Shown one piece after another: positions 8,726-18,937 of a DNA stretch of 64,000 nucleotides. Under the pieces are notes generated by a model, which was given only the letters and a program-made list of their open reading frames with translations, had not been told where the DNA came from and did no database searches. Position 1 is the first letter of the stretch, and each line of letters opens with the position of its first letter. This DNA comes from Burkholderia pseudomultivorans (lineage in GTDB: Bacteria; Pseudomonadota; Gammaproteobacteria; Burkholderiales; Burkholderiaceae). The stretch covers positions 1 to 64,000 of the forward strand of contig NZ_CABVPP010000014.1 in assembly GCF_902499075.1 (NCBI RefSeq), read 5' to 3'. Both the position numbers and the translations under genes were made by a program.

Positions 8726-9610
8726 ATGAGCGAATCCCAGATCATCGAAGTCCCGTCCGCCGACTGGAGCGGACACAACCTGTCGGCGCCGCGCGAGCAG
8801 TTGCTGGCCGCGGTCGAGGAGGGCAAGGTGCTGTATTTCCCGCACCTGCGCTTCGCGATCGAAGGCGGCGAGGAAGCGCTGCTCGATCCGGCGCTCGCCG
8901 ATCCGAAACGCAAGAACATCAGCCTCGCGCCGAACGGCGGCGCGCTGGCCGGCGTGCTCGGCGACGGCGTCACGCAATCGGCGGTGCGCGCGCTGGTCGC
9001 GCGCTTCCAGCAACAGGCCGGCACGCTGGTCGACGGGCTGTTTCCCGAATACCGCGGCAAGCTGCGCGTCGCGCCGACGAGCCTGCGGCTGATGCAGGTC
9101 GAGACGCGCCAGACGTCGTGGCGCAAGGACGACAGCCGGCTGCACGTCGACGCGTTTCCGTCGCGGCCGAATTACGGCGAGCGGATCCTGCGCGTGTTCG
9201 CCAACGTGAACCCGGCCGGCGCGCCGCGCGTATGGCGCGTCGGCGAACCGTTCGAGGACGTCGCGAAGCGTTTCCTGCCGAAGATCCGCCCGCAGCTGCC
9301 CGGCTCCGCGTGGCTGCTGAACCTGCTGCACGTGACGAAGTCGCCCCGCAGCGCATACGACCATCTGATGCTGAACCTGCACGACAGCATGAAGGCCGAT
9401 CTCGACTACCAGAAAACCAGCCCGCAGCAGACGATGCCGTTTCCGCCGGGCAGCGTGTGGATATGTTTCTCCGACCAGACTTCGCACGCTGTGATGTCCG
9501 GCCAGTTCATGCTCGAGCAGACGTTCTTCCTGCCGGTCGACGCGATGGTGCGCCGCGAATGCGCGCCGCTCGGCATTCTCGAGCGCCTGACCGGCAGGGC
9601 GCTGGTTTGA
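8726..9610 (+). CDS. kdoO: Kdo 3-hydroxylase (Fe(II)/2-oxoglutarate dioxygenase)
   Basis: A 294-residue protein with the HxD...H facial triad: His140-Val-Asp142 in SRLHVDAFPSRP and His254 in SDQTSHAVMSGQF. This is the Kdo hydroxylase family, known from Burkholderia and Yersinia, which converts the outer Kdo of the lipid A core to D-glycero-D-talo-oct-2-ulosonic acid (Ko). Its position between waaC and waaA fits that substrate. The spacing of 25 bases to waaC and 37 to waaA suggests one transcript. Ko replacement stabilises the acid-labile Kdo linkage (established for the family; the effect here is inferred). Confidence 0.9.
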   Translation: MSESQIIEVPSADWSGHNLSAPREQLLAAVEEGKVLYFPHLRFAIEGGEEALLDPALADPKRKNISLAPNGGALAGVLGDGVTQSAVRALVARFQQQAGTLVDGLFPEYRGKLRVAPTSLRLMQVETRQTSWRKDDSRLHVDAFPSRPNYGERILRVFANVNPAGAPRVWRVGEPFEDVAKRFLPKIRPQLPGSAWLLNLLHVTKSPRSAYDHLMLNLHDSMKADLDYQKTSPQQTMPFPPGSVWICFSDQTSHAVMSGQFMLEQTFFLPVDAMVRRECAPLGILERLTGRALV

Positions 9611-9647
9611 GCGCGCCGCGTTTCCCGCACCTCGACCGGACGGGTGC

Positions 9648-10997
9648 ATGCTGAGGGCGATCTATCGCGCGCTATGGTGGCTCGTCGCGCCGCTCGCCGT
9701 CGTGCGGCTCTATTTGCGTTCGCGCAAGGAGCGCGGCTATCGCGAGCATATCGGCGAACGTTTCGGCCATGTCGCGGGCCGCTCGCCCGACGATCGCGCG
9801 CCGCTGATCTGGGTGCATGCGGTATCGGTCGGCGAGACGCGCGCCGCGCAGCCGCTGATCGACGCGCTGATGCGCGCGCGGCCCGACGCACGGATCCTGC
9901 TCACGCACATGACGCCGAGCGGCCGCGCGACCGGCGAGCAGATCTTCGGCGACCGCGTGCTGCGCTGTTACCTGCCGTACGACATGCCGGGCGCCGTGCG
10001 GCGCTTTCTGCGCGCATGGCGGCCGACGCTCGGCCTCGTGATGGAAACCGAGGTGTGGCCGACGCTGATCGACGAGTGCCGGCGCGCGGACGTGCCGCTC
10101 GTGCTGACCAATGCGCGGATGTCGGCGCGCTCGTCGCGGCGGGCCGCGAAGTTCGGCGCGGCGGCGCATGAAGTGTTCGGCGGCTTCTCGCGCGTGCTCG
10201 CGCAGAGTCCGGCCGACGCGGAACGGCTGACGTCGCTCGGCGCGCGCAACGTGACGGTGCTCGGCAACCTGAAATTCGACATGACGACGCCGCCGGAACT
10301 CGCGGCACGCGGCCACGCGTGGCGCGCCGCGATCGGCACGCGGCCGGTGTGGGTCGCGGCGAGCACGCGCGAGAACGAGGAGGCGCTGGTGCTGCAGGCG
10401 TTCGCGGCGATGCGCACGCCCGGCGCGCTGCTGGTGCTGGTGCCGCGTCATCCGCAGCGCTTTGCCGAGGTCGAGGCGCTGGCCGCGCGCGAAGGGTTCA
10501 AGTGCGTGCGGCGCTCCGTATGGGCGGCCGACGCGGCCGCGCTTGCGGCCGGCCGGCCGGCTGCCGCCGAACCGCTGCCGGACGACGTGACGGTGCTGCT
10601 CGGCGACTCGATGGGCGAACTCGGCGCGTACTACGCGGCGTCCGATGTCGCGTTCATCGGCGGCAGCCTGCTGCCGCTCGGCGGGCAGAACCTGATCGAG
10701 GCATGCGCGGTCGGCGTGCCGGTCGTGATCGGGCCGCACGTGTTCAACTTCACGCAGGCGACCGCCGACGCGGTCGCGGCCGGCGCGGCGCTGCAGGTCG
10801 CGGATCCGCTCGATCTCGCGCACGTGCTCGACGCGCTGTTCGCCGACAACGCACGACGCATCGCGATGGGCGCGGCCGGCGCGGCATTTGCGTCGCGTCA
10901 CCGCGGTGCGACCGCGCGTACGGTCGAGGTGCTGGCGGCGTTGCTGCCGCCGGTCGAGCGGGACGCAGGCTCGATGCAGGACGATCGAGGCAAGTAA
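9648..10997 (+). CDS. waaA: Kdo transferase (lipid IVA Kdo transferase)
   Basis: The 449-residue protein starts with a short hydrophobic anchor (AIYRALWWLVAPLAVVRLYL) followed by ERGYREHIGERFG, the standard WaaA/KdtA start. Further signatures are IWVHAVSVGETRAAQPLI, MTPSGRATGEQIF, METEVWPTLI and GGSLLPLGGQNLIEACAVG. It is a GT30 enzyme that adds Kdo from CMP-Kdo to lipid IVA at the cytoplasmic side of the inner membrane, an essential step. It ends the inner-core run; an A+T-richer islet on the other strand begins about 90 bases later. Confidence 0.95.
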   Translation: MLRAIYRALWWLVAPLAVVRLYLRSRKERGYREHIGERFGHVAGRSPDDRAPLIWVHAVSVGETRAAQPLIDALMRARPDARILLTHMTPSGRATGEQIFGDRVLRCYLPYDMPGAVRRFLRAWRPTLGLVMETEVWPTLIDECRRADVPLVLTNARMSARSSRRAAKFGAAAHEVFGGFSRVLAQSPADAERLTSLGARNVTVLGNLKFDMTTPPELAARGHAWRAAIGTRPVWVAASTRENEEALVLQAFAAMRTPGALLVLVPRHPQRFAEVEALAAREGFKCVRRSVWAADAAALAAGRPAAAEPLPDDVTVLLGDSMGELGAYYAASDVAFIGGSLLPLGGQNLIEACAVGVPVVIGPHVFNFTQATADAVAAGAALQVADPLDLAHVLDALFADNARRIAMGAAGAAFASRHRGATARTVEVLAALLPPVERDAGSMQDDRGK

Positions 10998-11088
10998 CTG
11001 TAGAGACTGGCATTCGAGCGCGTTGCGCTCGGCGCCGATAGATAGCGCGATTTCGACAAGCGAGCGGGAAAGGGCGGTTGTTCTCGTG

Positions 11089-11409
11089 CTATTTATCGAG
11101 CTGCTTGTTTCCGCGATAGTGTTGCCACATCCGCGCGATTGCTATGTAGGCGAGCACTGCCGCGATCAGTTCGAGCGTTATCCATACGCCGATGTACAAC
11201 GCCTCGGGATTGCGGACACCGAGCCAATCCGAAGCGCGCCACCATGCACGCGCTTCGGATGGCGTCCATTCACGGTATGGTCCGACATAACGAAATGAGA
11301 GATAAAACAATCCGGCAAATAGCGCGGTCTTGAATAATCTTCCGACAAGAGAGATTATTTTCGAGCGAAATTGCGCGACATGGATTTTTTCCTTCGGAAG
11401 TATTTCCAT
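11089..11409 (-). CDS. Two-helix membrane protein, fourth copy of the putative immunity domain
   Basis: 106 residues. The segment KTALFAGLFYLSFRYVGPY (helix 1), the motif EWTPSEARAWWRASDWLGV, then IGVWITLELIAAVLAYIAIA (helix 2) and RMWQHYRGNK repeat the pattern of the two upstream genes. The loop between helices is predicted periplasmic. The reading frame overlaps the end of the preceding gene by 55 bases. Its first residues KEKIHVAQFRSKIIS align with the linker KKIQVEKWRPKMIS that joins two domains in that gene, so this copy was probably once fused to it and lost the fusion through one base missing in a T6 run at 11385-11390. Whether its own ATG at 11409 is used is uncertain, because no clear ribosome-binding sequence is seen. 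Confidence 0.6.
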   Translation of the reverse strand: MEILPKEKIHVAQFRSKIISLVGRLFKTALFAGLFYLSFRYVGPYREWTPSEARAWWRASDWLGVRNPEALYIGVWITLELIAAVLAYIAIARMWQHYRGNKQLDK

Positions 11410-11924
11410 AGCTTCGTGATGGTCATATACGCGAGCGTTGTTGCAAGTAGATCAAGAGCCAGCATGACGGGGATATGGACATCGTCCGCTTCGCGCACGC
11501 CAAAGCGTTGCGCAATGCTCAACCACCTAAGCGCTTCACTTTCCGGCATCGCTCCGTTGCGACCAATGCAGCGCACGGATAGAAGAAATAAGCCGGCAAA
11601 TAGCAAAACCTTCAAGAGCGCGCGGGTAAGGGAGATCATCTTCGGCCGCCATTTCTCAACTTGGATTTTTTTGTTGCGATAGTGTCGCCACATTCGGATG
11701 ATCGCTATGTAGGCGAGCACTGCCGCGACCGTTTCGATAGTTACCCACACCATGAAATAAAAATCTTCGGGATCGCGAATGCCTAGCGCCTGCGATGTGT
11801 ACAGCCATGCGCGCGTCTGGCTTTCGGTCCATTCATAGGGGTATGGGCGAACATACCGAATCGATAGGGTAAACAAGCCTAAAAACAGAGCCACCTTGGA
11901 TAGCCTGCGGACAAGTGTTGCCAT
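11355..11924 (-). CDS. Tandem two-domain membrane protein, putative Tlde immunity
   Basis: The start at 11924 (MATLVRRLSK) has a GAGG sequence ten bases upstream and matches the start of the neighbouring copy. The 189-residue protein is two copies of the same 90-residue domain. The first has helix LSKVALFLGLFTLSIRYV, motif EWTESQTRAWLYTSQALGI, helix VTIETVAAVLAYIAI and tail MWRHYRNKK. The second has LLKVLLFAGLFLLSVRCI, motif SEALRWLSIAQRFGV, helix ALDLLATTLAYMTI and tail LWKYFRRKK. The second copy is the most diverged and lacks EWTP. A periplasm-facing loop between helices fits protection from a cell-wall toxin. The role is inferred from position behind a Tlde1 toxin; I cannot name a database family. 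Confidence 0.7.
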   Translation of the reverse strand: MATLVRRLSKVALFLGLFTLSIRYVRPYPYEWTESQTRAWLYTSQALGIRDPEDFYFMVWVTIETVAAVLAYIAIIRMWRHYRNKKIQVEKWRPKMISLTRALLKVLLFAGLFLLSVRCIGRNGAMPESEALRWLSIAQRFGVREADDVHIPVMLALDLLATTLAYMTITKLWKYFRRKKSMSRNFARK

Positions 11925-11994
11925 ATGTGACGGCCTCGAGCAAGACATTCTCCAATCCACCGAGAAGCGCTGCTATACATGGTGATTTCAATTG

Positions 11995-12294
11995 CTAGGT
12001 CTGCGAATTCGGTCGTTCGCGGTCACTATTTTTCGACCCGATTTTTCGGCGATAGTGTCGCCACACCCGCATGATCGCCATGTAGGCGAGCATTGTCGCG
12101 ATCAGTTCGATCGTGACCCATACAGCGAAATACAAGTCGTCAGGGTCGGGAATGCCGAGCCATTCTGAAGCACGCCACCATGCGCGCGCTTCGGCGGGCG
12201 TCCACTCATTGGATAGCGGAAGATAGCGAACTGAAATAAGAAATAGTCCGATAAATAGCAAACCCTTCAGCAGCCTACGGGCAAATGTCGCCAT
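11995..12294 (-). CDS. Small two-helix membrane protein next to Tlde toxin, putative immunity
   Basis: 99 residues, start at 12294 with GAGGT ten bases upstream; it overlaps the toxin gene by 20 bases, which argues for coupled expression. Helix 1 is LLKGLLFIGLFLISVRYL, the loop motif EWTPAEARAWWRASEWLGI, helix 2 VWVTIELIATMLAYMAIMR, then a basic tail and a polar end. The loop between the helices should be periplasmic. As the gene adjoining a secreted peptidoglycan-directed toxin it is the best candidate for the cognate immunity protein. Three more copies of the same domain follow downstream. Base composition is clearly lower in G+C than in waaA and ureG. Confidence 0.72.
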   Translation of the reverse strand: MATFARRLLKGLLFIGLFLISVRYLPLSNEWTPAEARAWWRASEWLGIPDPDDLYFAVWVTIELIATMLAYMAIMRVWRHYRRKIGSKNSDRERPNSQT

Positions 12295-12793
12295 GCGTGA
12301 TGACCTCAATTGCTCCGTACGCATCTAGCCCCGAATGCCTGGCTGGGAGCAGTGTGGTATGCAGCAGGGCTGAACGAATTCTCAGGAAATCGACTCGGCT
12401 CGGTAGGGTAATGCAGCCAAGCGATACGCCTTCACCACCTGCCGGATGCAACCGGAATTGACCGCGCTGAACGCCATTAATCCACGTTTCATCATCGATC
12501 ATCCCATCGTCTCTATACAGTGCAAACCATTCACTGTGATCGGTCGCATTTCCCCGTAAGGTGTTCCATTGATCTTTTATCCACGCATATGCTTGGGAGC
12601 GCACGCCGCCAGTAGGACGTGGGACGATCCAGTATTTACCGGCAGGAATCGGGCCGTTATCGGGTACTGCCGTACAGCCCCCGCGATTCCGATAGATGCC
12701 GTTGCCCGAGAACGCCTCGAACGTCCCCAAACCATCAATGGTAAGCGGCGACAAAAACTCGTTATTCACCAGAAATCTACCGGTATAAGCCAT
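12275..12793 (-). CDS. Tlde1-type (DUF2778) L,D-transpeptidase-fold T6SS toxin
   Basis: 172 residues from the ATG at 12793, which has a GGAGG ribosome-binding site in the 13-base gap after hcp. The N-terminal part has the DUF2778 pattern GTFEAFSGNG with PIPAGKYWIV. The catalytic centre is His116 in FRLHPAGG and Cys127 in GVSLGCITLPS, equivalent to the H...SxGC triad of YkuD/Tlde1 proteins. Salmonella Tlde1 exchanges D-amino acids and cleaves peptidoglycan stem peptides after type VI delivery. No signal peptide is visible, consistent with delivery by the Hcp encoded immediately upstream rather than Sec export. It is followed, with overlap, by putative immunity genes. The toxin call is strong by motif and context; activity is inferred. 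Confidence 0.82.
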   Translation of the reverse strand: MAYTGRFLVNNEFLSPLTIDGLGTFEAFSGNGIYRNRGGCTAVPDNGPIPAGKYWIVPRPTGGVRSQAYAWIKDQWNTLRGNATDHSEWFALYRDDGMIDDETWINGVQRGQFRLHPAGGEGVSLGCITLPSRVDFLRIRSALLHTTLLPARHSGLDAYGAIEVITHGDICP

Positions 12794-12806
12794 TGACTGC
12801 CTCCGC

Positions 12807-13292
12807 TTATCCGACGTCATTCCACGAATCGGTGTATTTGACGTTGCCGTCGAGATAATGCCAGGTGATGCGTTCATACATCATCGAGACGGCTTCGAGA
12901 TGATTGAGCGCGGACACCTGTGACAATCTGGTATTCGCCATACCGGGATTGATGCCGCAGACTTTGACACCTTCGAGCAGCATCACGAAATACGCTTCTT
13001 CTTTTCCCGCATCGTTGATGCGATACCACTTGATCTCGGCCGACTGCAGCGTCTGCCCTGTCGCCACGGCTTTGTAGAGATACGGCGTCGCCGCGTCGAA
13101 TTCCTTTTCGAACGCAACCGGTGAATGTGTACGCTTGCCGGTGATCTTGCCGTTGGCACCGTCAACCGGCAGATTTACACCGTGGCCGAAGCTGATGATT
13201 TCAATGCTGCCTTCGCGGTCCTGGACGGTTGACGAGCCTCTGATGGCGGCGCCGCCGTCATCCTTGAGCCACATGTGTGCGGGGATCGGCAT
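12807..13292 (-). CDS. hcp: Hcp family type VI secretion tube/carrier protein
   Basis: 161 residues, matching Hcp1 length. The start MPIPAHMWLKDD and the segments GSIEIISFGHGV, KRTHSPVAFEKEFDAATP, SAEIKWYRI and EAVSMMYERITWHYLDG follow the beta-barrel order of Hcp. Hexameric Hcp forms the inner tube of the T6SS and chaperones small effectors in its lumen. No other T6SS structural gene (tssB, tssC, clpV, vgrG) lies nearby, so this is an orphan hcp relying on a secretion system elsewhere. It is the first gene of the hcp-toxin-immunity unit and reads toward it with a 13-base gap. Confidence 0.9.
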   Translation of the reverse strand: MPIPAHMWLKDDGGAAIRGSSTVQDREGSIEIISFGHGVNLPVDGANGKITGKRTHSPVAFEKEFDAATPYLYKAVATGQTLQSAEIKWYRINDAGKEEAYFVMLLEGVKVCGINPGMANTRLSQVSALNHLEAVSMMYERITWHYLDGNVKYTDSWNDVG

Positions 13293-13381
13293 TTCGAGAT
13301 CCTTACCAAAAGCAAAAGTAAGGAAATGATGCTAGCCGAGCTCAACCGGGTTCACAATGTCGCTGGGGATCCCTTTTGGCG

Positions 13382-13403
13382 GCGCACGCGCCTTTGCGTG
13401 CGC
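13382..13403. other. Hairpin between ureG and hcp
   Basis: An 8-base perfect inverted repeat (GCGCACGC / GCGTGCGC) with a six-base loop lies in the 142 bases between the ureG stop and the hcp start. It could end the urease transcript, but there is no T-run on the minus strand. The junction between high-G+C urease DNA and the lower-G+C hcp islet falls just here. Confidence 0.35.
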
Positions 13404-13434
13404 AAAGGCTACGCAGTCCCGTTTTGGCAGTTAT

Positions 13435-14082
13435 TCAAACAGTCAACAATCCCTTCTTCTCGATGAACGCGACGACTTCCGCGACGCCGTCGAGCGCCTT
13501 CAGGTTCGTCATCACGTAAGGCCGCTCGCCGCGCATCTTCCTCGTATCGGACGCCATCACGTCGAGGTTCGCGCCGACCAGCGGTGCAAGATCGGTCTTG
13601 TTGATCACCAGCAGGTCGGACTTCGTGATGCCGGGGCCGCCCTTGCGCGGAATCTTCTCACCGCCCGCGACGTCGATCACGTAGATCGTCAGGTCCGACA
13701 GTTCGGGGCTGAACGTCGCCGCGAGATTGTCGCCGCCCGATTCGATGAACACGATGTCGGCATCGGGAAAGCGCGACAGCATCCGGTCGACCGCTTCGAG
13801 GTTGATCGACGCATCCTCGCGGATCGCCGTGTGCGGGCAGCCGCCCGTCTCGACGCCCATGATGCGTTCCTCGGGCAGCGCGCCGGCGACCGTCAGCAGG
13901 CGCTGGTCTTCCTTCGTATAGATGTCGTTGGTGATTGCGACGAGGTCGTACTGGTCGCGCATCGCCTTGCACAGCATTTCGAGCAGCGTGGTCTTGCCGG
14001 AGCCGACGGGGCCGCCGATGCCGACGCGCAGCGGCGGCAGTTTCTTGGTGCGGCGGATGGACGAGGGAACAGGTGCGTTCAT
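13435..14082 (-). CDS. ureG: Urease accessory GTPase UreG
   Basis: 215 residues starting MNAPVPSS at 14082; codons upstream of this are not UreG-like. The P-loop [18 protein letters not shown] is near residue 20. [31 protein letters not shown] (the nickel-binding Cys-Pro-His) and [12 protein letters not shown] (the NKxD guanine motif) follow. UreG hydrolyses GTP to drive nickel insertion into urease with UreF and UreD(H). It is the last gene of the urease operon, 16 bases after ureF. Confidence 0.97.
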   Translation of the reverse strand: MNAPVPSSIRRTKKLPPLRVGIGGPVGSGKTTLLEMLCKAMRDQYDLVAITNDIYTKEDQRLLTVAGALPEERIMGVETGGCPHTAIREDASINLEAVDRMLSRFPDADIVFIESGGDNLAATFSPELSDLTIYVIDVAGGEKIPRKGGPGITKSDLLVINKTDLAPLVGANLDVMASDTRKMRGERPYVMTNLKALDGVAEVVAFIEKKGLLTV

Positions 14083-14098
14083 GGTCTGGCGTCGTGGT

Positions 14099-14779
14099 TC
14101 AGGAGCGGAACAACCGCGAATACTGGGTTTCGTGCCGCGCGGACAGGATGCCGAGCTGCGGTGCGAATGTGTTGAGTGCATCGGCCGACGTCGCGAGCGC
14201 GCGGCGCACGGCCGCGTCGATCGCGCCGCGCAGCGCGACGATGATGCGCTGGCCGGCGAGCTGGCCGAGCGGCACGGCTTTCAGCGCGGCGGCCGTCTGG
14301 TTCTCGACCCAGCCGAATGCATAGGCGGCGAGCACCGCATCGGCACCGGCGTCGTGCGCGGCGGCTGCATAGGCGAACGCGGTCGGCAGCGCGATCGGCG
14401 ACAGCGACGCGAGCGTCGCGCGGCGCGCGGCGTCGCCCCATTCGAGCGACGCGCAGAGCTGCGCGAGCGACCAGCCCATCTGCTCGGTCTCGCGACGCAG
14501 TTCCGACGATTCGCGGCTCGCGACGAACCATGCGTTTTCCGCGGCGAGCGCAGGTGCGTCGTGCGCATGCCAGCGCGCGAGCTGGTGCGCGAGGAATGGC
14601 AGTTCCCCGTGCGCGAGCACGTCGGTCAGGCCGCTGGCGATCCAGTCGCGCGCGCTGTCCGCGTCGTGGATCAGGTTCGCGTCGAGCGCCGCTTCGAGAC
14701 CCTGCGAATAGCTGAACGCGCCGATCGGCAGCGCCGGCGACGCGAGATGCAGCAGCGCGACGAGTTCAGTGGTGGTCAT
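14099..14779 (-). CDS. ureF: Urease accessory protein UreF
   Basis: The start at 14779 ([25 protein letters not shown]) is the conserved UreF beginning. The 226-residue all-helical protein has [11 protein letters not shown] and [19 protein letters not shown] as family landmarks. UreF bridges UreD on the apo-urease and UreG, acting as gatekeeper of nickel insertion. Its start lies inside the 3' end of ureE (14-base overlap), which implies translational coupling. Confidence 0.95.
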   Translation of the reverse strand: MTTTELVALLHLASPALPIGAFSYSQGLEAALDANLIHDADSARDWIASGLTDVLAHGELPFLAHQLARWHAHDAPALAAENAWFVASRESSELRRETEQMGWSLAQLCASLEWGDAARRATLASLSPIALPTAFAYAAAAHDAGADAVLAAYAFGWVENQTAAALKAVPLGQLAGQRIIVALRGAIDAAVRRALATSADALNTFAPQLGILSARHETQYSRLFRS

Positions 14780-15377
14780 GGCCGTGGCCGTGCGTGCAAC
14801 CCGGACCATGTTGATGATCGTGATCGTGATCGTGATCGTGATCGTGATCGTGCGAGTGCCCGTGGTGTTCGCCGAACACCTGCTGCGCGAGCGCGTAGTC
14901 CTCCGCGAACGTCGCGTCGTGCCCGTGTTTGTGACCGCCGCCGTACGCGCCGGCTTCCGGCTGGAACGGTGCGCTCGCTTCCTCGACCTGCGTGCCGAGC
15001 CGGCGCAGCATGTCGGCGAGCACGGGGTCGGCCTCGAGCTTCAGGTATCCGTCGCCGATCTCGACCGGCGTGTGGCGGTTGCCGAGGTGATATGCGGCGC
15101 GCATCAGCGTCAGCGGATTGGCCGCGCGCACCAGTAGCACGGTCTCGGGCGCCGCGGCGACGCGCACGAGCGCGCCGTCGTCGGCGACCAGCACGTCGCC
15201 GTCGCGCAGCGCGGTGCCGCGCGGCAGCAGCACCGCGACGTCTTCGCCGGTGTCGAGCGTCGCCGCGAGGCGGCTCTTGCAGCGGGCGTCGTAGGCGAGC
15301 GTGAGCGTCGGTGCGCGCGCGACCAGCGACGCGGCGAGTTTCACGTTCGGGGCGATGCGTTTGTCGAGGGTGCGCAT
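14766..15377 (-). CDS. ureE: Urease nickel metallochaperone UreE with long His/Asp tail
   Basis: 203 residues. The N-terminal domain ([30 protein letters not shown]) and the peptide-binding-like domain with the nickel site [11 protein letters not shown] are typical. The C-terminal 50 residues are extreme: KHGHDATF, then [14 protein letters not shown] continuing to a HGHGHDHH end. Such tails store several Ni(II) ions. The tail is encoded by a seven-copy six-base repeat (14816-14857), so its length could change by slippage without losing frame. UreE delivers nickel to the UreG/F/D complex in the cytoplasm. Confidence 0.96.
   Translation of the reverse strand: MRTLDKRIAPNVKLAASLVARAPTLTLAYDARCKSRLAATLDTGEDVAVLLPRGTALRDGDVLVADDGALVRVAAAPETVLLVRAANPLTLMRAAYHLGNRHTPVEIGDGYLKLEADPVLADMLRRLGTQVEEASAPFQPEAGAYGGGHKHGHDATFAEDYALAQQVFGEHHGHSHDHDHDHDHDHDHQHGPGCTHGHGHDHH
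14816..14857. repeat. Seven-copy GATCGT microsatellite in ureE
   Basis: GATCGT is repeated seven times without interruption on the plus strand. On the coding strand it reads as alternating His and Asp codons. Unit length six keeps the frame, so copy-number changes add or remove His-Asp pairs only. Confidence 0.9.
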
Positions 15378-15396
15378 GGAACAGGGAACAAAGAAA

Positions 15397-17103
<1,707 letters not shown>

Positions 17104-17138
17104 GTCGTGCTGTTCCTGAAGAGAAGGGCCGGGCGCGC

Positions 17139-17444
17139 TCAGAGCGGCCCCATCACCTTGCCCTGAAAACCGTAGACGGCGCGTTCGCCCGCCAGTGCGA
17201 CGAGCTCGACGGTGCGCGTCTGGCCCGGCTCGAAGCGCACGGCCGTGCCGGCCGCGATGTTGAGCCGGAAGCCGCGCGCGGCCGCGCGATCGAACGACAG
17301 CGCGTCGTTGACCTCGAAGAAGTGATAGTGCGAGCCGACCTGCACGGGCCGGTCGCCGGTGTTCGCGACGACGAGCGCGAGCGTCGCGCGGCCCGCGTTC
17401 AGTTCGTGCTCGCCGTCGTCGGTGAGGATTTCGCCGGGGATCAT
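17139..17444 (-). CDS. ureB: Urease subunit beta
   Basis: 101 residues beginning [19 protein letters not shown], with [21 protein letters not shown] and [17 protein letters not shown], all hallmark UreB sequences. It forms the (alpha-beta-gamma)3 urease trimer. It starts 10 bases after ureA. Confidence 0.99.
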   Translation of the reverse strand: MIPGEILTDDGEHELNAGRATLALVVANTGDRPVQVGSHYHFFEVNDALSFDRAAARGFRLNIAAGTAVRFEPGQTRTVELVALAGERAVYGFQGKVMGPL

Positions 17445-17454
17445 GCGCGGTGCC

Positions 17455-17757
17455 TTACGGAATCGGGTGATGGACGGTGACGAGCTTCGTGCCGTCGGGG
17501 AAGGTTGCTTCGACCTGGATGTCGGGAATCATCTCCGGCACGCCGTCCATCACGTCGTCGCGCGTGAGCAGCGTCGTGCCGTAGTGCATCACTTCGGCGA
17601 CGGTCTTGCCGTCGCGTGCGGCTTCCATCAGCGCGGCGGTGATGAAGGCGACCGTTTCCGGGTAATTGAGCTTCAGCCCGCGTGCGCGGCGGCGCTCGGC
17701 CAGCAGTGCCGCCGTGAAGATCAGCAGCTTGTCTTTTTCTCGGGGAGTCAGTTTCAT
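17455..17757 (-). CDS. ureA: Urease subunit gamma
   Basis: 100 residues: [45 protein letters not shown], then [21 protein letters not shown]. Length and sequence are those of the bacterial gamma subunit. The 225 bases between ureD and ureA show no gene and may hold an internal promoter or processing site. Confidence 0.99.
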   Translation of the reverse strand: MKLTPREKDKLLIFTAALLAERRRARGLKLNYPETVAFITAALMEAARDGKTVAEVMHYGTTLLTRDDVMDGVPEMIPDIQVEATFPDGTKLVTVHHPIP

Positions 17758-17982
17758 GAAGGCGAACGTTCAGGAAAACGTAATGCTCGGACGGTGCACG
17801 GCAGTGTCGTGCGAAAACGCGGCTCATCGTAGCACTGCGTCGTTTTGCGTGCGTCGTGTATCGAAGATGTAAGGAGCAAGGCCCGTGCCATGCGGGCGCA
17901 ACGCGGCGCGATGCGCGGTCGTGGTGCGGGCTGCGGGCGGCCGGTGCGGTGTCGGGGCGCGCGCTGCGCCAAACTGGTGCGC

Positions 17983-18858
17983 TCAGGTCTGCCAGAGTCG
18001 CAGCGGTCGCGCGTCGACGTCGTGCACGATCGGGCGCAGATGGAGCCAGCAGTCGGTGAAGTGGCGTTGCAGCGCTTCCATCGACGCGGCGAGCGCGCGC
18101 ACAACCAGCACGCCGGGCGTCACGCAGGTCGCGCCCGCGCGCAGCGTGTCGTCGAACGGCATCCGTTCGGCGAGCGCTTCGGCGAGCGCGGCGTCGCATG
18201 CGGCTCCGGCCGCCCACAGCGTGCCGTACACCGGGAAGCCGGCGAGGCCTTGCGGCGACGTGCGCAGCGGATCGTGCGCGTCGAGCCGCGCGCGCTCGGT
18301 CCACAGCGGCCGGCCGTCGGCATCGACGAAGGCCGACGTCGATGCGATGCGGCCTGCCGACCATGTTTCGCCGGCCGCCTGCCGGCCGAGCTGTGTCGCG
18401 TCCCAGCCGATCGCGCTCGCGCCCGCGCCGAGCGTCAGCGTGAAGTCGAGCGAAGCATGCGCAGCGTCGAAGAACAGGTTGTTCTGCGGCAGCCAGTCGA
18501 GCTTCGCGCCCGCACCGACCGCGATCGCGATGCGCTGCGTCGCGTCCAGGCCGTTCGACTTGTACCACTTGGTCGCGCCGGGCGTCGTCAGCACTGCGTG
18601 CGTGGCGTCGCCGAGCGCGATGTCGATGTCGAGCCGGTCGCCGCCCGCGACGCCGCCCGGCGGGTGGACGATCACCGCGTGGCAGATCGCGTCGCCTTCC
18701 GGGTACAGCGGGCGCTGCACGCGCAGCGGGCCGTCGTGCAGCCGGTGGACGAGCGCGGTGCGTGCGCCGTGCCGTGCGAAGCCGAGTTCGAGGCGGCCGT
18801 GCCAGGACTTGGCGACGGCGGGGCGGGACAGCGTGGTGTGCGGGTCGGAGGCGGACAT
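17983..18858 (-). CDS. ureD: Urease accessory protein UreD
   Basis: 291 residues from the ATG at 18858 ([21 protein letters not shown]). [34 protein letters not shown] and [18 protein letters not shown] are UreD/UreH signatures, as is [13 protein letters not shown]. UreD binds apo-urease first and forms the internal nickel tunnel from UreG. It is the first urease gene after the urt transporter, 79 bases downstream of urtE, which links uptake and hydrolysis of urea in one gene order. Confidence 0.95.
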   Translation of the reverse strand: MSASDPHTTLSRPAVAKSWHGRLELGFARHGARTALVHRLHDGPLRVQRPLYPEGDAICHAVIVHPPGGVAGGDRLDIDIALGDATHAVLTTPGATKWYKSNGLDATQRIAIAVGAGAKLDWLPQNNLFFDAAHASLDFTLTLGAGASAIGWDATQLGRQAAGETWSAGRIASTSAFVDADGRPLWTERARLDAHDPLRTSPQGLAGFPVYGTLWAAGAACDAALAEALAERMPFDDTLRAGATCVTPGVLVVRALAASMEALQRHFTDCWLHLRPIVHDVDARPLRLWQT

Positions 18859-18937
18859 CGGTCGGAATCGGAAAGCACGAAGCGTGGATGCTACAAGAAC
18901 ATCGACCGATGTGTGTGCGGCGTGCACGGCGGCACCG

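Noticed and set aside
11385-11390. Programmed -1 ribosomal frameshift site
   Set aside because: AGG AAA AAA TCC lacks a canonical X-XXY-YYZ heptamer for both tRNAs and I see no stimulatory stem, so base loss in the tract is the simpler reading; kept only as an option in the finding.
14816-14857. CRISPR-like repetition
   Set aside because: Units are 6 bases without spacers and lie inside the ureE reading frame; it is a microsatellite.
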